Positions 1-12,664 of a stretch of DNA of 64,000 nucleotides are shown in pieces. The stretch spans positions 5,642,001 to 5,706,000 of the forward strand of contig JAJFZO010000168.1 of NCBI GenBank assembly GCA_021397835.1. Direction: 5' to 3'. This stretch comes from Moringa oleifera (Eukaryota > Streptophyta > Magnoliopsida > Brassicales > Moringaceae). The position numbers and the translations under genes were made by a program. The notes beneath the pieces were generated by a model. It was not told the origin of the DNA. It ran no database searches and was given only the letters and a program-made list of their open reading frames with translations. Position 1 is the first letter of the stretch. Each line of letters starts with the position of its first letter.

Positions 1-1324
1 CCTGCTTTATTCTCTGCCCACAGATCTCCCTATGCCAGGCCCAAAGATCTCCCTTTACTCGGAAACCACAATATACCCACCTCCCCCCCTCCCTATTCAT
101 CTAATCTCTTCCTCAATGATCTTAATTATGTTATCTTTAACATAAAATAAGCTAAAGGAACATTGTTTACAGCTTTTTCAATTCTTGATTAATTTAACAA
201 TAAGTTTTTGAGAGGGATAAAAACCTTTTAATTACTCATATGAATTCGTACTGAACTTTTTTATCACATTTAAAAGAATATTTTTATAATTTATAATCAA
301 TAAATAAATAAATTTGATTATTAATTTTATTATGCACGTATTAGTGGCTATTGGATGGTGGTGAACACTTTTGTTTGTTCGAGGAAGATGTATAAGTGCT
401 TTAGGTGTGCCTAGTATCTCTACCGAACCCACGATATCATCTACGTACGAGTTTTTTCAGGGGTGGAAATACAAAACCATGCAGGGAATTATCAGCCGTC
501 CGATCGATCTTCCCTTACGATAGGGATCGGAAACAGTGAATACCATTAAAATTAAAGGCATGTATAGCTTGACGTTAGAAATCAGTTGGTTGACGTATCT
601 ACGGATGATAGAATGTGTGGTGTGGGTGTACGAGAGAGAGAGAGAGATGTCATAGGTTATGAACTGTTCATCGATATGGACTTAAAGCAATTGGGTATGT
701 CTAACTACTTGGACAAATTAAAGGTATCGTCTCCATTATCCATGCAGTACGATCTTTACCTAGTCTGTCTTCTCTTTTTAGACTCTTTGTGGTACTCTTT
801 TTCTTTTTCTTTTTGTTTTCTTGATGAGAGCGGCTGGCTTTTAATTTGTGGTGTTTGCAAAAGTAAAACCCTAGTTAAATCAGAAGTTGAAGTGGTGAAG
901 ATTTGAATGGAGAGAGAGAGAGAGAGAGAGAGAGTGCATGGATATAATAAAAGTAGAGAGAGAAGTGAAAAGAAACCAAGAAAAAGCTCAGCTATGTCTA
1001 CCTTACTTTGTAACCAAAAGTTCTCAAAACAACCTAACCCAACACAGGAATGCTCTATAATAATAGAGAACAGATGTAGCTGTTGCTTTGCATATACATG
1101 AATGTTCAGCAAACTCAAAAATCTCTCCCGAATCATGTTCTCTAAGATCTACTGAAGCCAAGCAGCAAGCAATACATATGTGAGGTTGTCCTGTTTTTTT
1201 CTTTTTGTTTTTTTGCTTCTTCTGTGTATAGAAAGAAAGAATTCTTCAAGGAGTTATGTTATGGTGTCTAGTCTGTCGAGCTTTTCGGGAGGACTGACCA
1301 TAGAGGATGGCTGAAGAAGCTAGA
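1..1324. other. Intergenic/3' flank of Dof gene
   Basis: I find no gene here. The stretch is moderately AT-rich and holds short GA tracts near 632-648 and a longer one at 910-934. Open frames on both strands are short, biased in composition, and match no family I know. The last part (about 1150-1324) is probably the 3' untranslated region of the Dof gene on the minus strand. Confidence 0.5.
910..934. repeat. (GA)n microsatellite
   Basis: An uninterrupted GA dinucleotide run of about 12 units. It lies downstream of the Dof gene and is a likely length-polymorphic marker. Confidence 0.9.
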
Positions 1325-2359
1325 TCATGGTGGAAGACCATAACCTGAAAGATCAGGCCATTCGTTTGGGCTCAGAGAAGGAGATCCAGCTGTGGTGTTG
1401 ATGTTGTTGGTGTTGCCACTGGTGGTGCTAGTGCTGCTATCCAAGCTCATGTTCCAGAGAGTCTCATCAGTAGGGTTGGCAGCAGTACTGTTGAGGAAGC
1501 TTTGCTGGTGCCAATTCTGCTGCTGGTGATGAGAAGAGCTTCCCTGCAGCCTGCTTGATTGAAGTAAGCTTTCATGATCAGGTGGGTAGATGGGATTAAC
1601 AGTACTCTTCGCTGCATTACCCATCTGGTAAAATTCTGGTTGCTGATGGACTAGATGGTGCTGTTGTGTCCCAAAAGAAGGAAAGTTGAACCCCTGCAAT
1701 AGACTCATATTTGAAGCATCATTCAGATGGCCGTCGGAAGTGAAAGCCTGATTCAAGGGCTGATTGAATCCTTGTGGGTGTGGGTTCAAAGAGGTAATTG
1801 CAGCCAAAGAAGACAAGAACCCACCACCACCACCGGGATAATAAGATCCCATGGAAGAAAACCCAGAGGCAGTACCAAAATTACCAGCTTGTTTTCCTCT
1901 CAGAGCAGGAGCAATAACAGCACCTGATGGAGTGATGACTGGATGGGGAGGGACCATGGTTCCTGGGATGTTTGTGAAATTTCGCTGTAGCAGTTGCGGT
2001 GGTAGTGCTTGTGGCTGGGACTGAGACTGAGGCCTCAGTAAATTCTCAGTGCCAGAAGACGCAGAAGAGGAGGAAGCTGCAGTGATCTTAGCTCGCTTCC
2101 CTTTCCTGCAGCCGCCTCCAACCGGCACGTTCCTTAGGGTTCCACCTTGGGTCCAATACCTTCTACAGGTCTTGCAGAAGTAGCGAGGCTGAGAGAGGCT
2201 GTAGTTGTTGTAATAACAAAACTTTGTGTTGACAGAATCGCATCTTGGGCATCTTTGTGGCTGGTTCGGTGGTGGCTGTTGCTGCTGCTGCTGCCTCGGC
2301 CTCCGATCTTGCTGATTCTGCCTCATCATATCCCCGTCAAATCCTCTCTCTTGTTGCAT
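1325..2359 (-). CDS. Dof-type zinc finger transcription factor
   Basis: A 344-residue single-exon reading frame on the minus strand. The Dof domain spans about residues 36-90, with the single zinc finger C37-x2-C40-x21-C62-x2-C65 and the family-typical stretches [16 protein letters not shown] and [12 protein letters not shown]. It is followed by a basic segment, CRKGKRAK. Dof proteins are plant-specific nuclear factors that bind AAAG cores. Upstream of the finger is a Gln/Pro-rich stretch (residues 23-36). The C-terminal two thirds is Ser/Asn/Gln/Gly-rich, as is usual for Dof activation regions, and the protein ends [13 protein letters not shown]. The ATG at 2359 was chosen because an in-frame TAG lies four codons upstream in the genomic sequence, although some Dof genes have an early intron that could supply another start. 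The leader contains CT/GA runs. I cannot assign the Dof subgroup or the regulated process. Confidence 0.93.
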   Translation of the reverse strand: MQQERGFDGDMMRQNQQDRRPRQQQQQQPPPNQPQRCPRCDSVNTKFCYYNNYSLSQPRYFCKTCRRYWTQGGTLRNVPVGGGCRKGKRAKITAASSSSASSGTENLLRPQSQSQPQALPPQLLQRNFTNIPGTMVPPHPVITPSGAVIAPALRGKQAGNFGTASGFSSMGSYYPGGGGGFLSSLAAITSLNPHPQGFNQPLNQAFTSDGHLNDASNMSLLQGFNFPSFGTQQHHLVHQQPEFYQMGNAAKSTVNPIYPPDHESLLQSSRLQGSSSHHQQQNWHQQSFLNSTAANPTDETLWNMSLDSSTSTTSGNTNNINTTAGSPSLSPNEWPDLSGYGLPP

Positions 2360-3120
2360 ATCTCTCTATCCTCTTAAGGGTATGAAGTCTTCTGCTCTAA
2401 GATTCCCAAAAAATAAAAAATAAAAAACAAAAACAAGAGGCGGAAACTGATGATCAATTACATATGTCGGTGCATGCAGGTTTTGGGGGAGAACTGAAAG
2501 GAAAGAATGAGAAAGAGAGGAAGAGGCGTTTCAAATATAGTAGCAAGCGACCAGAACGTGTCTGCTTCCGGCTAATGAGAATCTCACACTGTGCAAGAAA
2601 ACCACGGCGATGATCGATCGTTACCTTGTGCATGCGTCGTGCACATCTCTATCGAATTCACCGACCCTCCACAAAACCCAGGTCTCCCTCTCTCTCTCTC
2701 TCACCAAAAATTTATAAGCCACCACCAAGTGATAATTAATCAACAAAATCACCCAGATTGAGATTTCATAATTTGCAGAGTAAAAAACAAGCAAAAACAT
2801 ATCTATATCTACACAGAGAGATAGAGTGAGAAAGAGAGACTGACCTGCTTTAAGCGGGTAAAAGAGGAGGAGAGGGTGGTACGTATGTCGGGCGTGGACA
2901 AAGTCCACGAACGAGAGGTCTCAATCTGGAGGGGCAGAGAGAGTTAATAGGGGGCTGATGAAAATTGGGCTTCCTGGCTTCAGCGAAAGTACAGTGATCA
3001 CAGAGAAATGGATGTGCTTATGTTCACTTCCATCTCTCTCACACACCAATCCAACCACAAACAATCCGAAACACCAAGTCCCTCACTTTGCTGATCAGAC
3101 CACCCTGGAAGACCCATCAA
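2360..3120 (-). other. Probable 5' leader and promoter of the Dof gene
   Basis: This stretch upstream of the Dof start is richer in GC than the surroundings and contains a CT run at about 2689-2702, as is common in plant 5' leaders. A possible leader donor (CAG then GTCAGT on the minus strand) lies near 2842-2846. I cannot prove a leader intron. The open frames here are low-complexity and not convincing. Confidence 0.4.
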
Positions 3121-5203
3121 GAAAACAGAAAGATTAGTAGCACTATTAGATCATGAAAACCAACCTGAATTCACAATTTTCATGTCCTGGTATAATCTAT
3201 GAGACGCCATGAATTATTTGCGGCAAGTAATAAGTGAAAGAGACAAAGTGACCTAGAGAGATCTGCATATAAAGACGATATGGGTGAGTGTTGATAAAGA
3301 AAGGGAAAGAGACCAGAGGCGGCGCAGCCAAAGATGGTGGCGTGGCGGTCGGCGACCGGGTGGTGGGGCACCTGTGAAACCTCAGCTACTGTTCCTCTTC
3401 GTCTCTCCTTCTCGTTGGCTTTTATTTGTCTTTCTCTCTCATTCCACTTTGATATATATATATCTCTTTCTCTCTCTAATCCTTACTCACCCTTCTCTTC
3501 TCTATTTTCTTTAGTATTTATATTGAAATCATTATTTTATGCCTTGTTTGGTTTCGTCCTCTGTTTCGTTGGCTTTGACATCAGTCTTGGGCCATTTTGG
3601 ACAGCCACCCTTTGATAACTTAGACACCCACTTCACAAAAAGACCATATTGTCCACCATCCTACTCTGTGTTTAGACTTAGATTTCTAATATTCCTTGTT
3701 TGGCAAATAAAATAAATTTTGTAATTCCATTTTCTTTTTTAAATCTTAAATTTCTTACATTACCTAAAATACTTCACATGAAAAAAGCTAGATCATCATT
3801 ACTATATAAAATATTATTTTTAATTATATATTTAATACATATAACATTTTAACCGTTCGTATTTTATACGTTAAGATTTTTAAATAAAAATAATATTAAA
3901 AAATATAATATATAATTAATTTTTTAATATTTATGATTTTTTAAATATCATTTTAATATTTTTCGTTGACTTGTACTGGGGCATATCATTTTGAACATTA
4001 TTACATATAATTGACTTTATTATATTTTTTTATATGTATTTATCCAAGTTTATAAAGTTTTAATAAAAATAATTTTATTTAAAAATTAAATTTATTTACA
4101 AGTTTCTTATGACAATATAAAAGTTAGTCATTTAATCTTCTTTGTCATTCTATAATTAACTTAGATAAAGTAAAAATTTCTAAAATAAAATTATCTGTCA
4201 TGGGCTCTATGTAATCGAACTATGACTCTCGTGGACTAAAAACCTTAATAAAGTGATTTTTTAATTATTGAGGCAACGTCACCATATCATTTTGAGGGTA
4301 GTTTTGACTTTTGACTCTTCAAGTTCAAATTGAAGTGGGTGCCCAAGTAACCTCCTTCCCGTTCTCCTTTCGTATTAACAAATATTTTCATCTTTTCTCT
4401 GACAGCACCCAGAGGCAGCATATGGGTGTTTTCACGATCATGTGAGCGGCACGTGCCCCACGCCACGCAACCTAAGGAAAACGCAGAGAAGGTGAGGGAA
4501 CTCGTGGTGACGCCCATGTCCGTTAGGGGTTACAACTGCTCCCTGCAAGAACGACACCGTCTCGTTTCTCTCTCTTCAATCAGCCTGTCCAAGCTAGAGG
4601 ACAAAATACTACTGTGTACTTAGGGTGCATCATTCTCTATGTGCACTCAACCCCACTGTAATTGATTATTCCTTGTAGCAACGTGGGTCCCTTCCCTGTT
4701 GGTGATCATCATTGCTTCTCTTCCCCTCTGGTATTTTTAATGGAAACATGTGTGGGCTCCCTTTGCTAAAAAGCACTCTCAGGTGGGCTCGGCGTCAAAA
4801 TTGGGGCCCATACATTTGGGCTTTTGTTTCTTAAAGTTAGGGCTGCACGTCAGGTGACATGACGCGTTTCCCAAACTATTGCCCTCGAAGATGGGCTAGG
4901 TATCGAAATGTTGGCCCAATCGGGTTTATTCCTGCTGGTCAGTTTAACCCGGTTTTAATTAATTATAGACAATTAGTCTTAATCAGAATGTTTAATATGA
5001 ACTAATTAACAAATAAACAGGACTTAATTTTTTTTGGGGAATTAATGAGAGGAAAATAAGTAATTCGAAATAAAATTTCCTTACAACTTTATTAAAAAAG
5101 TTCCTAGTTCACTTCCCCAACATAACCCTGTTAACTTGTCCTCTTAAACTCGAGAGCCATGGACATTACAGTAAACAGAGAAAGAACTCAACAGAACTGT
5201 TGA
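3121..5203. other. Intergenic region, no gene recognised
   Basis: A CT-rich patch (3400-3520) is followed by a very AT-rich stretch (3680-4260). A more mixed stretch then leads to the 3' end of the LEA gene. Short frames on both strands (for example 4287-4517 and 4426-4623) overlap each other and resemble nothing I know. Confidence 0.5.
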
Positions 5204-6006
5204 TCAAATCTTATTCCTATCAGTAACATCGCCACCTTGACGCCTCCTCAAGTCGATGACATCCTCGTCCATTTTCTTCTCTCCGCCTACCTCGTCAACT
5301 GGAGGAGGGCCAACCACCGTCTCCGTGATCTTCCTTGCAGTGCCCTTGGCGGTGTCCCATGCTTCCTGCACGGTCTCCTTTGCTTTCTCTCCCATGCTCT
5401 TCGTCGCCTCCGTTGCCTTGTCGCTCTTGTCGTAGGCTTGCTGTTTCGCTCTCTCCTTCACGTCATGTGCTGTATCTGATACCCTCTCTGTCCCCTCCTT
5501 GGCCCTGTCTTTTGCCGCCTTCGCGTACTCTTTAGCTGTGTCTGACGCCCTCTCTGTCCCCTCCTTAGCCCTCTCTTTCGCCGAGTCCGCGTACTCTTTC
5601 GCTGTGTTTCCATATTCTTTCGCTTTTTCCTTCGTATCTTGCGTGCCTTCCTTCACAGTTTCTTTGGTTCTATCCGCCATTTCTGATGCTTGGCCCTTGG
5701 CCTCGTTCATTGAATCATCATACCTCATGTTAGGCCTGGAGTCTCTCACATCTCCTCCGCCTATATTACTGCCCTGAAACCAAAAACACAAACGAAAAAT
5801 TAAAATCATGACTAATAAAGATCTGATCAGAAATTCTCCAGACGAAGCAAGAAAATTACCTGGGTGTTTACCCCGGAATTCTTGGAGGTAGAGGTGCAGA
5901 AAACGCGAGTAACTCTGCGGGATGATCTGATAGAAAGAGACGGGGCTCGAGGGAAAGCTCTTGAGAGGTTGAACGTGCACATCGTGATTCTGGACATGGC
6001 CGCCAT
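5204..6006 (-). CDS. LEA group 3 (LEA_4-type) protein with organelle-type leader
   Basis: Two exons on the minus strand: 6006-5860 (49 codons) and 5773-5204, joined at CAG|GTAATT...TTTCAG|GGC in phase 0. The product has 238 residues. Residues 1-49 are rich in Arg and Ser with almost no acidic residues (MAAMSRITM..., SIRSSRRVTR), which looks like a mitochondrial or plastid targeting peptide. The rest is highly charged and built of 11-residue LEA motifs such as TAKEYADSAKE and TERASDTAKEY. A 22-residue block is repeated twice (AKEYADSAKERAKEG... and AKEYAKAAKDRAKEG...). LEA_4 proteins are unstructured in solution and form amphipathic helices on drying, protecting membranes and enzymes. Reading straight through the intron gives a longer frame with a hydrophobic insert, which I reject. 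Two CACGTG cores lie 130-150 bp upstream of the start. Confidence 0.9.
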
Positions 6007-6134
6007 CGTCAAAGATCAATGCTTCTACGACTAACTGTTGTCGGTCCCTTCTAGGTCTGCAGTTTTCCCTCTTGCAGGGTGCTGCACCCGTTATAAGAAG
6101 CACACCGAGAGAAGGTGGCGGGGTAGCTGATCAA

Positions 6135-6158
6135 CACGTGTGGTGTTGGTGCCACGTG
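6135..6158. promoter_or_regulatory. Pair of G-box/ABRE cores (CACGTG)
   Basis: Two palindromic CACGTG hexamers lie at 6135-6140 (within ACACGTGT) and 6153-6158 (within GCCACGTGC), 18 bp apart. They are 129 and 147 bp upstream of the LEA start codon. Paired ACGT-core elements are the classical abscisic-acid response arrangement in LEA promoters. The sites are seen directly; the hormone response is inference from the family. Confidence 0.65.
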
Positions 6159-6379
6159 CGGGACAGGCATGCTCCCAGCTCTTGGGTGGCTTAGCTAGTA
6201 AACACATGTTCACAAGTTCGTATTTTATTATTTTTAAAAATTAAAAACTAAATAAGAAAAAGAAAGAAAGAAAAGAGACATTTTAACCGCAGGAAATTAA
6301 GAACTCTAGATCGTAGTTAGGATCTAGACATTTTAATTGAAAGTGCTCCTAATTTTTCTTAATCTTGTCATCTTGTTTC

Positions 6380-8447
6380 AATTTTGATAGGAGCCGTGAA
6401 TATTCACTTCAATTGCCAAAAACAAAAATAAAATTTTATTTATCATAACTCTTCATTTCAAGGTAAATATCATAACACTTCATCCATTTTTCCATTTTTG
6501 GTATAATTTTGCAAATTGAGTCAAGTTTAAGCTCTTTCCTACCGAGTTTCGCTTTCCGAGTTATTTCATGTCGACCCTCGCTATTGCTATATATAATATT
6601 AAGTCATACCAAAATCTCTTCACAAATTAATTTTTTATTTTAATTTAGAATGCTCATAAATCAAGATTTTTATATCAATGGTGAATATAACCTTTAATGA
6701 CTGAAATGAAAAATATCTTTTATGATAGCTATTCCCATCATGAACTCCTCATTTTAAGGTAACTATTGACCTTTTTATTTTTAATATAATTTTTTATTTG
6801 GACATCGAGGAGCTGTTAAGGCAACCTACTTTCTCTGTATTGGCTCACAAGATGTAGAGTAGAAGCTTAGTTTCTACATCTTTTGGGGGAATTTGATCCC
6901 AATTTGTAATTCTTCAAAAATACTTTTGAGAAATGTGGCCAAAATCCTTTGTCAATGGTTTTATTGTCATCTTAATTAATCTTTATTTTTTTATATCATA
7001 TTAAAATATAAAAATGTATCTAAATTAAATCTTTATTTTTTAAATTTATGCACATATGGTATTTTGTATTATAGAATTAGTTTTTTTCCTAAAAATTTAC
7101 TAACCATATTTTGATATATATTATGTTAAGAATTTTTTTAAAAAACTAAATTATATATTTATTTTCTTTTAATTGACATACATATTTACCTTTCTATAGA
7201 CACTAATTTATTTTCTATTAAACTCATATTTTATAAACTTAAATTCTTATTAATATAATTTATGTTGCTTGTTAAAATTTTATATAAAAATACATAGATA
7301 TAAAAGCAAGTGAATAACTTTAACCTAATTTTTTCGTATTAACTTATTTTTTAAAAAAATTCTTCTTCCTTTCTTTTGTTGTTTATTTTCAATCAAAATT
7401 CATTTTTTTCTCATTTCAAGTAAATTCTTATTTTTTAATAAAATAATTAGTTTTCTAATATATATTTTTTATATTGATAGCAAAGAGTAAATGTTTGTTT
7501 TATTTTTTATTTTTTGAATTCATATGTTTTTTAGGATAATACCAATCTTAAATTATTTATTTATCATAAATTTATTCTTATTTTATAATATTTTTTTCTT
7601 ATAATATGTTAAAATTATGAATGTTTCATTTACGAATTAATTATTATAAATTTGATTACTATTAATTGAAACTTTTAATATAAAAATATGTATTTATTAG
7701 ACTTGTATTATATGTCAGTTTATGATATTTTATTTTTTTATATTAGTTACTTTTTAGATTTGCAATTTTTTTTTGCAATAGCAATAATATATGATCTAGT
7801 AAGTGCTTAATTTAATATTTAATTTGGATTGAATATTCTTATGTAATTTAAAACTTATATTAAAATGTTATTTTAGATTTTTTATCTATTTTTTATTGAT
7901 TAAAGCATAAAAATTTATATTTGGATCTAATTCTTTTGAACCAAGTCAAACTGAACTTATCATGATTTTTGATTTTTCCTAAATGAAAGTATAAATTTAA
8001 TTTTGTGTGAATAAATGATAATTTATTTCAATTCATTTAAAATTTTCTTGTGAAGAGAAATATGATATATTTTTTTTTGAGACAACTATGCTAGTCGCTT
8101 TTTTTTTTTGTTCATATGAATTTATGACATTAGATATACTGGTCAATGTATATCTTTTAGTATAGATACATAAAAAGAACCAACCGTTTTCAAACATTAA
8201 GTGTATTTCTTCCATGGGGAGGATCAATTGGGCATAAAGGCAAGAAGAACCAATTTCACTTTTTTTTTTCTCTCTCATTTTTTCTTTTTTACTCATATTT
8301 CAAACATTAAGTGTTTGTTTCAATCCAATTTTAATCCTCTTGAGCATTATATCTAGTGGTAGCATTGGTTTGGCAATGTATTAGTAACTCTAGAATTAGT
8401 TATAAACTAAGAATGACTTGAGCAACTTCTTTTCATATTTAGACATA
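6380..8447 (+). repeat. Array unit 0 (shortened, no exon remnants)
   Basis: The first part (6380-6790) matches the stretch that precedes the exon remnants in units 3 and 4, including the TTGAGTCAA and CTCCTCATTTTAAGGTAA blocks. It passes directly into an H box at 6801. It then carries the long AT-rich spacer, the TGTGTGAATAAATGATA block (about 8005) and a GGGGAGGATCAATTGGGC block (about 8215). I see no LEUNIG exon remnant in it, so the exon-bearing interior appears deleted. Confidence 0.7.
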
Positions 8448-11400
8448 GAGGAGTTGTTAGAACAACTAACATTCTTATATTGGCTATAAAAGATGAAAAA
8501 GATTAATTTAGGCATTTTTTAAGCGAATCTGATCCTAATTTATATTTTTATTGACAACAATCAATTAAATCTTTCCACATACACCTCAACTTATTCAAGA
8601 TATTTTTAATATTATTTTTTATGGAGAAAGTCTTTAAATAATTGTTCATACATAGTTCCACAAGTCAAATTCGCAACTAAGCTAAAGCGAATTGAGCTTG
8701 ACTAAGCCTATTTACGAAAACATTCCAAATGATTTCCAGCTTAAGTCTTCTACTAATTGTTTTGCTTTTAGTTAAAATTATTTATTAAATTAATCCATAT
8801 AAAGTTTATTGAATCGATTCAATATGGCTTATTTAAAATTAATTACTTGGTCCATTTACTATTCAACATGATAACTCATAATGTGGTTATATATAATTTG
8901 ATAGGTCAAGCTCTGATAAGGCTTTTAAAAAGCTCAATGAACTTTTTTATTAGTTGGGCTTAGGCATATTTTAATTATAAATTAATTCTACTCATTAAAA
9001 TTATTTTTTATTAAAGAACTTTGAAGTTCTATGAAGTAAATCATTACCCTATTTGTAACTGATATTGCTTGATGTGAATTAGATATGCTTGTAAATGCAT
9101 ATTTCTTGTTGATGGTTTCATAATATTCTTTTAGCAAGTAAAAGTTAAGGTAAGTAAAAAGTCGATTAAATTGAGTAGACCGAATTGAATCATTGATTTC
9201 GAATAAGTTTAGTTTAGTTTTTTTTTTAAATTTAAATTTTCGATCTTATTCGAGTAAAAAGTTTTAACTTGAATTATTGATGGAGTTGATTCAAGTTAAA
9301 TACTAAAAAATAAATCAAAATAAAATCAAATCGTATATATTAAATTTATTAAATTCTATGGGTGAGCTCATCATATTATTATGCTTCAGCCTATCTAAGA
9401 AAACATAGATATAAAAGTAAGCAAATAGCCTCAACTTAATTTTTCTTATTAACTTATTGTAAAAATAATTCTTCTTCCTTTCTTTTGTTGTTTACTTTCA
9501 ATCAAGATTAATTTTTTCTTCTCTCATTTCAAGTAAATTCTTAATTTTTAATAAAATGATTAGTTTTTAACAATTTTTTGTTTATTTTAATAAAAAATAA
9601 AAATAATTTTTATTTTTTTTTGAATTCATATATCCTGTCTCTTCTTGAAAATAATTTTTTTTCATGATAATTCCAAATTCCAAACCATTTATTTGTCACA
9701 AATTCATACTTATTTTTTAATACATACTTTAAATTTTTTTATTTAATAGCTTTTTTTTTTCCTTATAACATGTTAAAATTATGAGTTTTTATTTATGAAT
9801 TAATTATTATAATTTGATTGCCATTAATTTAAAATTTTAATATATAAACTATAAATTTAACTAGCATTATATGTTATTTTATGATTTTTAATTTTTTATT
9901 AATTACTTTTGAGATTTATAATTTTTTTCTCAAAGTAAAAATAATTTATGATTTAATAATTTCCTAATTTAACACTTAATTCAGGTTGAATATTTTTATG
10001 TAATTTAAAACTTAACTTAAAATTTTATTTTAGAATTTTTTTAATCTATTTTTTATTGACTAAAACATAAAATTTTGTATTTTAATATTATGATTATTTC
10101 TTAAAGAAAACCGATGAAACTGAATAGAACTAAATCGAACTGAAGTTTTTTTTTTTGGTTTAGTTTTATATATTTGATTGATTTAGTTTGAGTTTAATTA
10201 TTTCAGAATCAATTAAAATTGATTCAGGCTAAGTTAGATTCCAAGCCGAATCGAACTGAATGGTTTATTTTCTCAAAATAAAAATTCAACTTGAATTTTG
10301 TGTGAATAAATGATAACTTATTCTAATTTATTAAAAATTTCCTTGTGGAGAAAAATATGATGGCTCTTTTTTGAAATTAGTTAGGCAAGTTGTTTTTTTT
10401 TTTGTTCATGTAAATTAATGGCATTAGAAGAGCGAACATCAAGTGACACCTGCACTGCTAGGGAGGCCAACAATCATGAAGATAAGGCAGAAACCTCTTC
10501 CACGGTAGCATATAATTTTTGTTTAGTTTGAAGTCTCCTTTTGTGTGCATTCATAATTTTTGATTTATCTTAATTTCTCTTGAGTAAAAATATCCAATTA
10601 TATATTTTTTTGTGTGAGCAATAATTAAATAAACCTTTTTCAAGATCTAAAAGGTTTCAATATTTTATCGATATCAAAATAATCAAATCTAACTATCAAT
10701 TAGTAATTCTAAAAAAGTAAATTAGTTCATTTTTTTATTAGAGATATTGAGACTATCATATATGTTCATGCTTTTTTTTGCCCTAAATTATATTACTGTT
10801 TCTTCTAGATACTATCTTAAAAGTTTTTTTATGCAATTAAAAAATTTTGATTTTGTCCTTTTTGATTACTCTTTGTCTTATTCATCAATAATGTTATCCG
10901 TGCAAAAAAAAGATAGGCAGGAAGGCAGTGTTGTCCAATAAATGATGAAAAAAGGTGAAAGTTTGACATCAAGTTCCCCTGCAGTGCAAATTGAAAGAGG
11001 TAAAAGTTCCATGCGATAGCCCCTTGCGGTGCGGTAAAGATTAACTTAGGCTTACCAACTGCATCAACAGATGCTAGGGGTGACAAAAAAGTGATGCTTT
11101 TCCTTTGGTTCCCTTACAAATTTCTTATCTTTATGTGGTTTTTGAAACTATTATTCTTATTATTAGCTTGCATTAAACATGCATGTAAGATGTTTAAATT
11201 TTTTCAATGATGCTTGGGGCAATAAATTGAAATTGTGATGAAATACATGCTTTTTGAATGTTTGAGTCCAAGAAATCTTAGAAGAGGCCTTCTAACTTAA
11301 TCTATTGAATGTTTATTGATACGATTGAGAAGTTGCATGTTGGTTTGAATTGTATATATGTATACCTAGTTAAGATATTTCCCTTTTCAAATTTGTATTG

Positions 11401-12664
11401 CATTCATTGTAAAATTTTAGATCCTTATCAGATGGGCGACTAATAAAAATGATCAAATTATGCCTCTAGTTAGTCAAACTACAATCTGCAACTATTTCAA
11501 CAACTAGATTAGCATCAAACACTATAAGAGGTTAGTTTTATTGAAACCTTTAATGGAAATTCAAATGCATATACATGTAGTTTTTCATTTCATATTCTTT
11601 TTTTTTTGAATTAGAATCAATGAAAATTCAAAACCCCTCAAATTCAAGAGGAAAAGGCAAGATGTTGGGGAGTCATAGTCCTTTGGTTATCATAAATATC
11701 AAAACTTAATGCTTGATTAATTTATAAACAAAATTTTATTGGATCACATCTTATTAATTTGCTCTCTTCTTTTAGTCTTCATAAAATTTAATTGTTTTTA
11801 TTCATAAGATTTTTCAAATTCGGTTGGCCAAAATCTTGCAAATGTCAACACAGAATCCTTTTTGTCTGATGATGTGGATGGTGCCGAGAAAATAAATTCT
11901 CCTTTCAAAGTTTTAGAACATTGCCCAACTGCTTCCATAAAAATAAATCTAGGAGAAAGTATTTAAGGCTATAAAGAAAAAAATTACTTTATAGTTATCC
12001 TTATTTATGTTTCATTTTTATTAACAGATTTTCTTTAATTTAATTCATTCTTACTGTAGCGTAGTAAATCACCGCTTAAGTTTATAGGCCAAATCAAGCA
12101 AGTGAAGCTAGTGGATTTCCACTAAGAAATAGATATATTCTTTACTTATGCCATAGAAATCATGTGATCTGACTGTGGAATGTGAAAATCTACTTCAGAC
12201 ATTGCAGAATGGATGCCTACTAGATCACCTTGCAATGGAGCCATTGCAAGGTGCTTTAGCAAGGAGAAATAGTTTAAGCTAAAGTCTAAGACCAACATTT
12301 TTCTATTTCACCTTTTCTTTGATTTGATAACCTTTTTTTTTTTTGAAAAAAAAATATAAGATGAAGGTGTAACCATGTTTGATCAAATCCATCAAATTGG
12401 CAATGGTTGGAGGGGATAAGTTGGGCATAAAGCTAAAAAGAACCAATTTTATTTTTTTCTTCTTTTCTTTTTTTTTCCCTTCCTTACTCACATTCTAAAC
12501 ATTAAGTGTATTTCTTTATGGAGACATAAATCCACCTTTATTTGAATCCACCTATAATCCTCTCGAACATTATATCTATTAGTAGCATTGGCTTGGTAAT
12601 GTATTAATAGTTCTAGAATTAGCTATGAACTACGTATGGCTTAATAAGCTTCCTTTCATTTATG
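8448..12664 (+). pseudogene. Array unit 1, LEUNIG-like exon remnants
   Basis: Remnants in gene order on the + strand: AARG...GRAE exon at about 10447-10510, ending at a GTAGCATATAATTTT donor-like site; Gln/Met-rich exon-4-like segment at about 10915-11090; equivalent of the MPPVNQ exon at about 11440-11535; basic exon at about 11605-11665; acidic exon at about 11810-11955; WD40 exon at about 12055-12215. Intron sequence also matches, for example the GTCCAAGAAATCTTAGA block near 11269 against the intact gene near 34940. Frames are broken throughout. Confidence 0.8.

Noticed and set aside
1727..2377. Plus-strand frames at 1727-1927 and 2147-2377
   Set aside because: They are the reverse-strand shadow of the Dof gene.
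5774..6103. Single 299-residue LEA frame starting at 6103
   Set aside because: It runs through a clear intron (GTAATT...TTTCAG) and would place hydrophobic intron-coded residues (LLVMILIFRLCFWF) between the leader and the LEA body. The spliced frame with ATG at 6006 is coherent.
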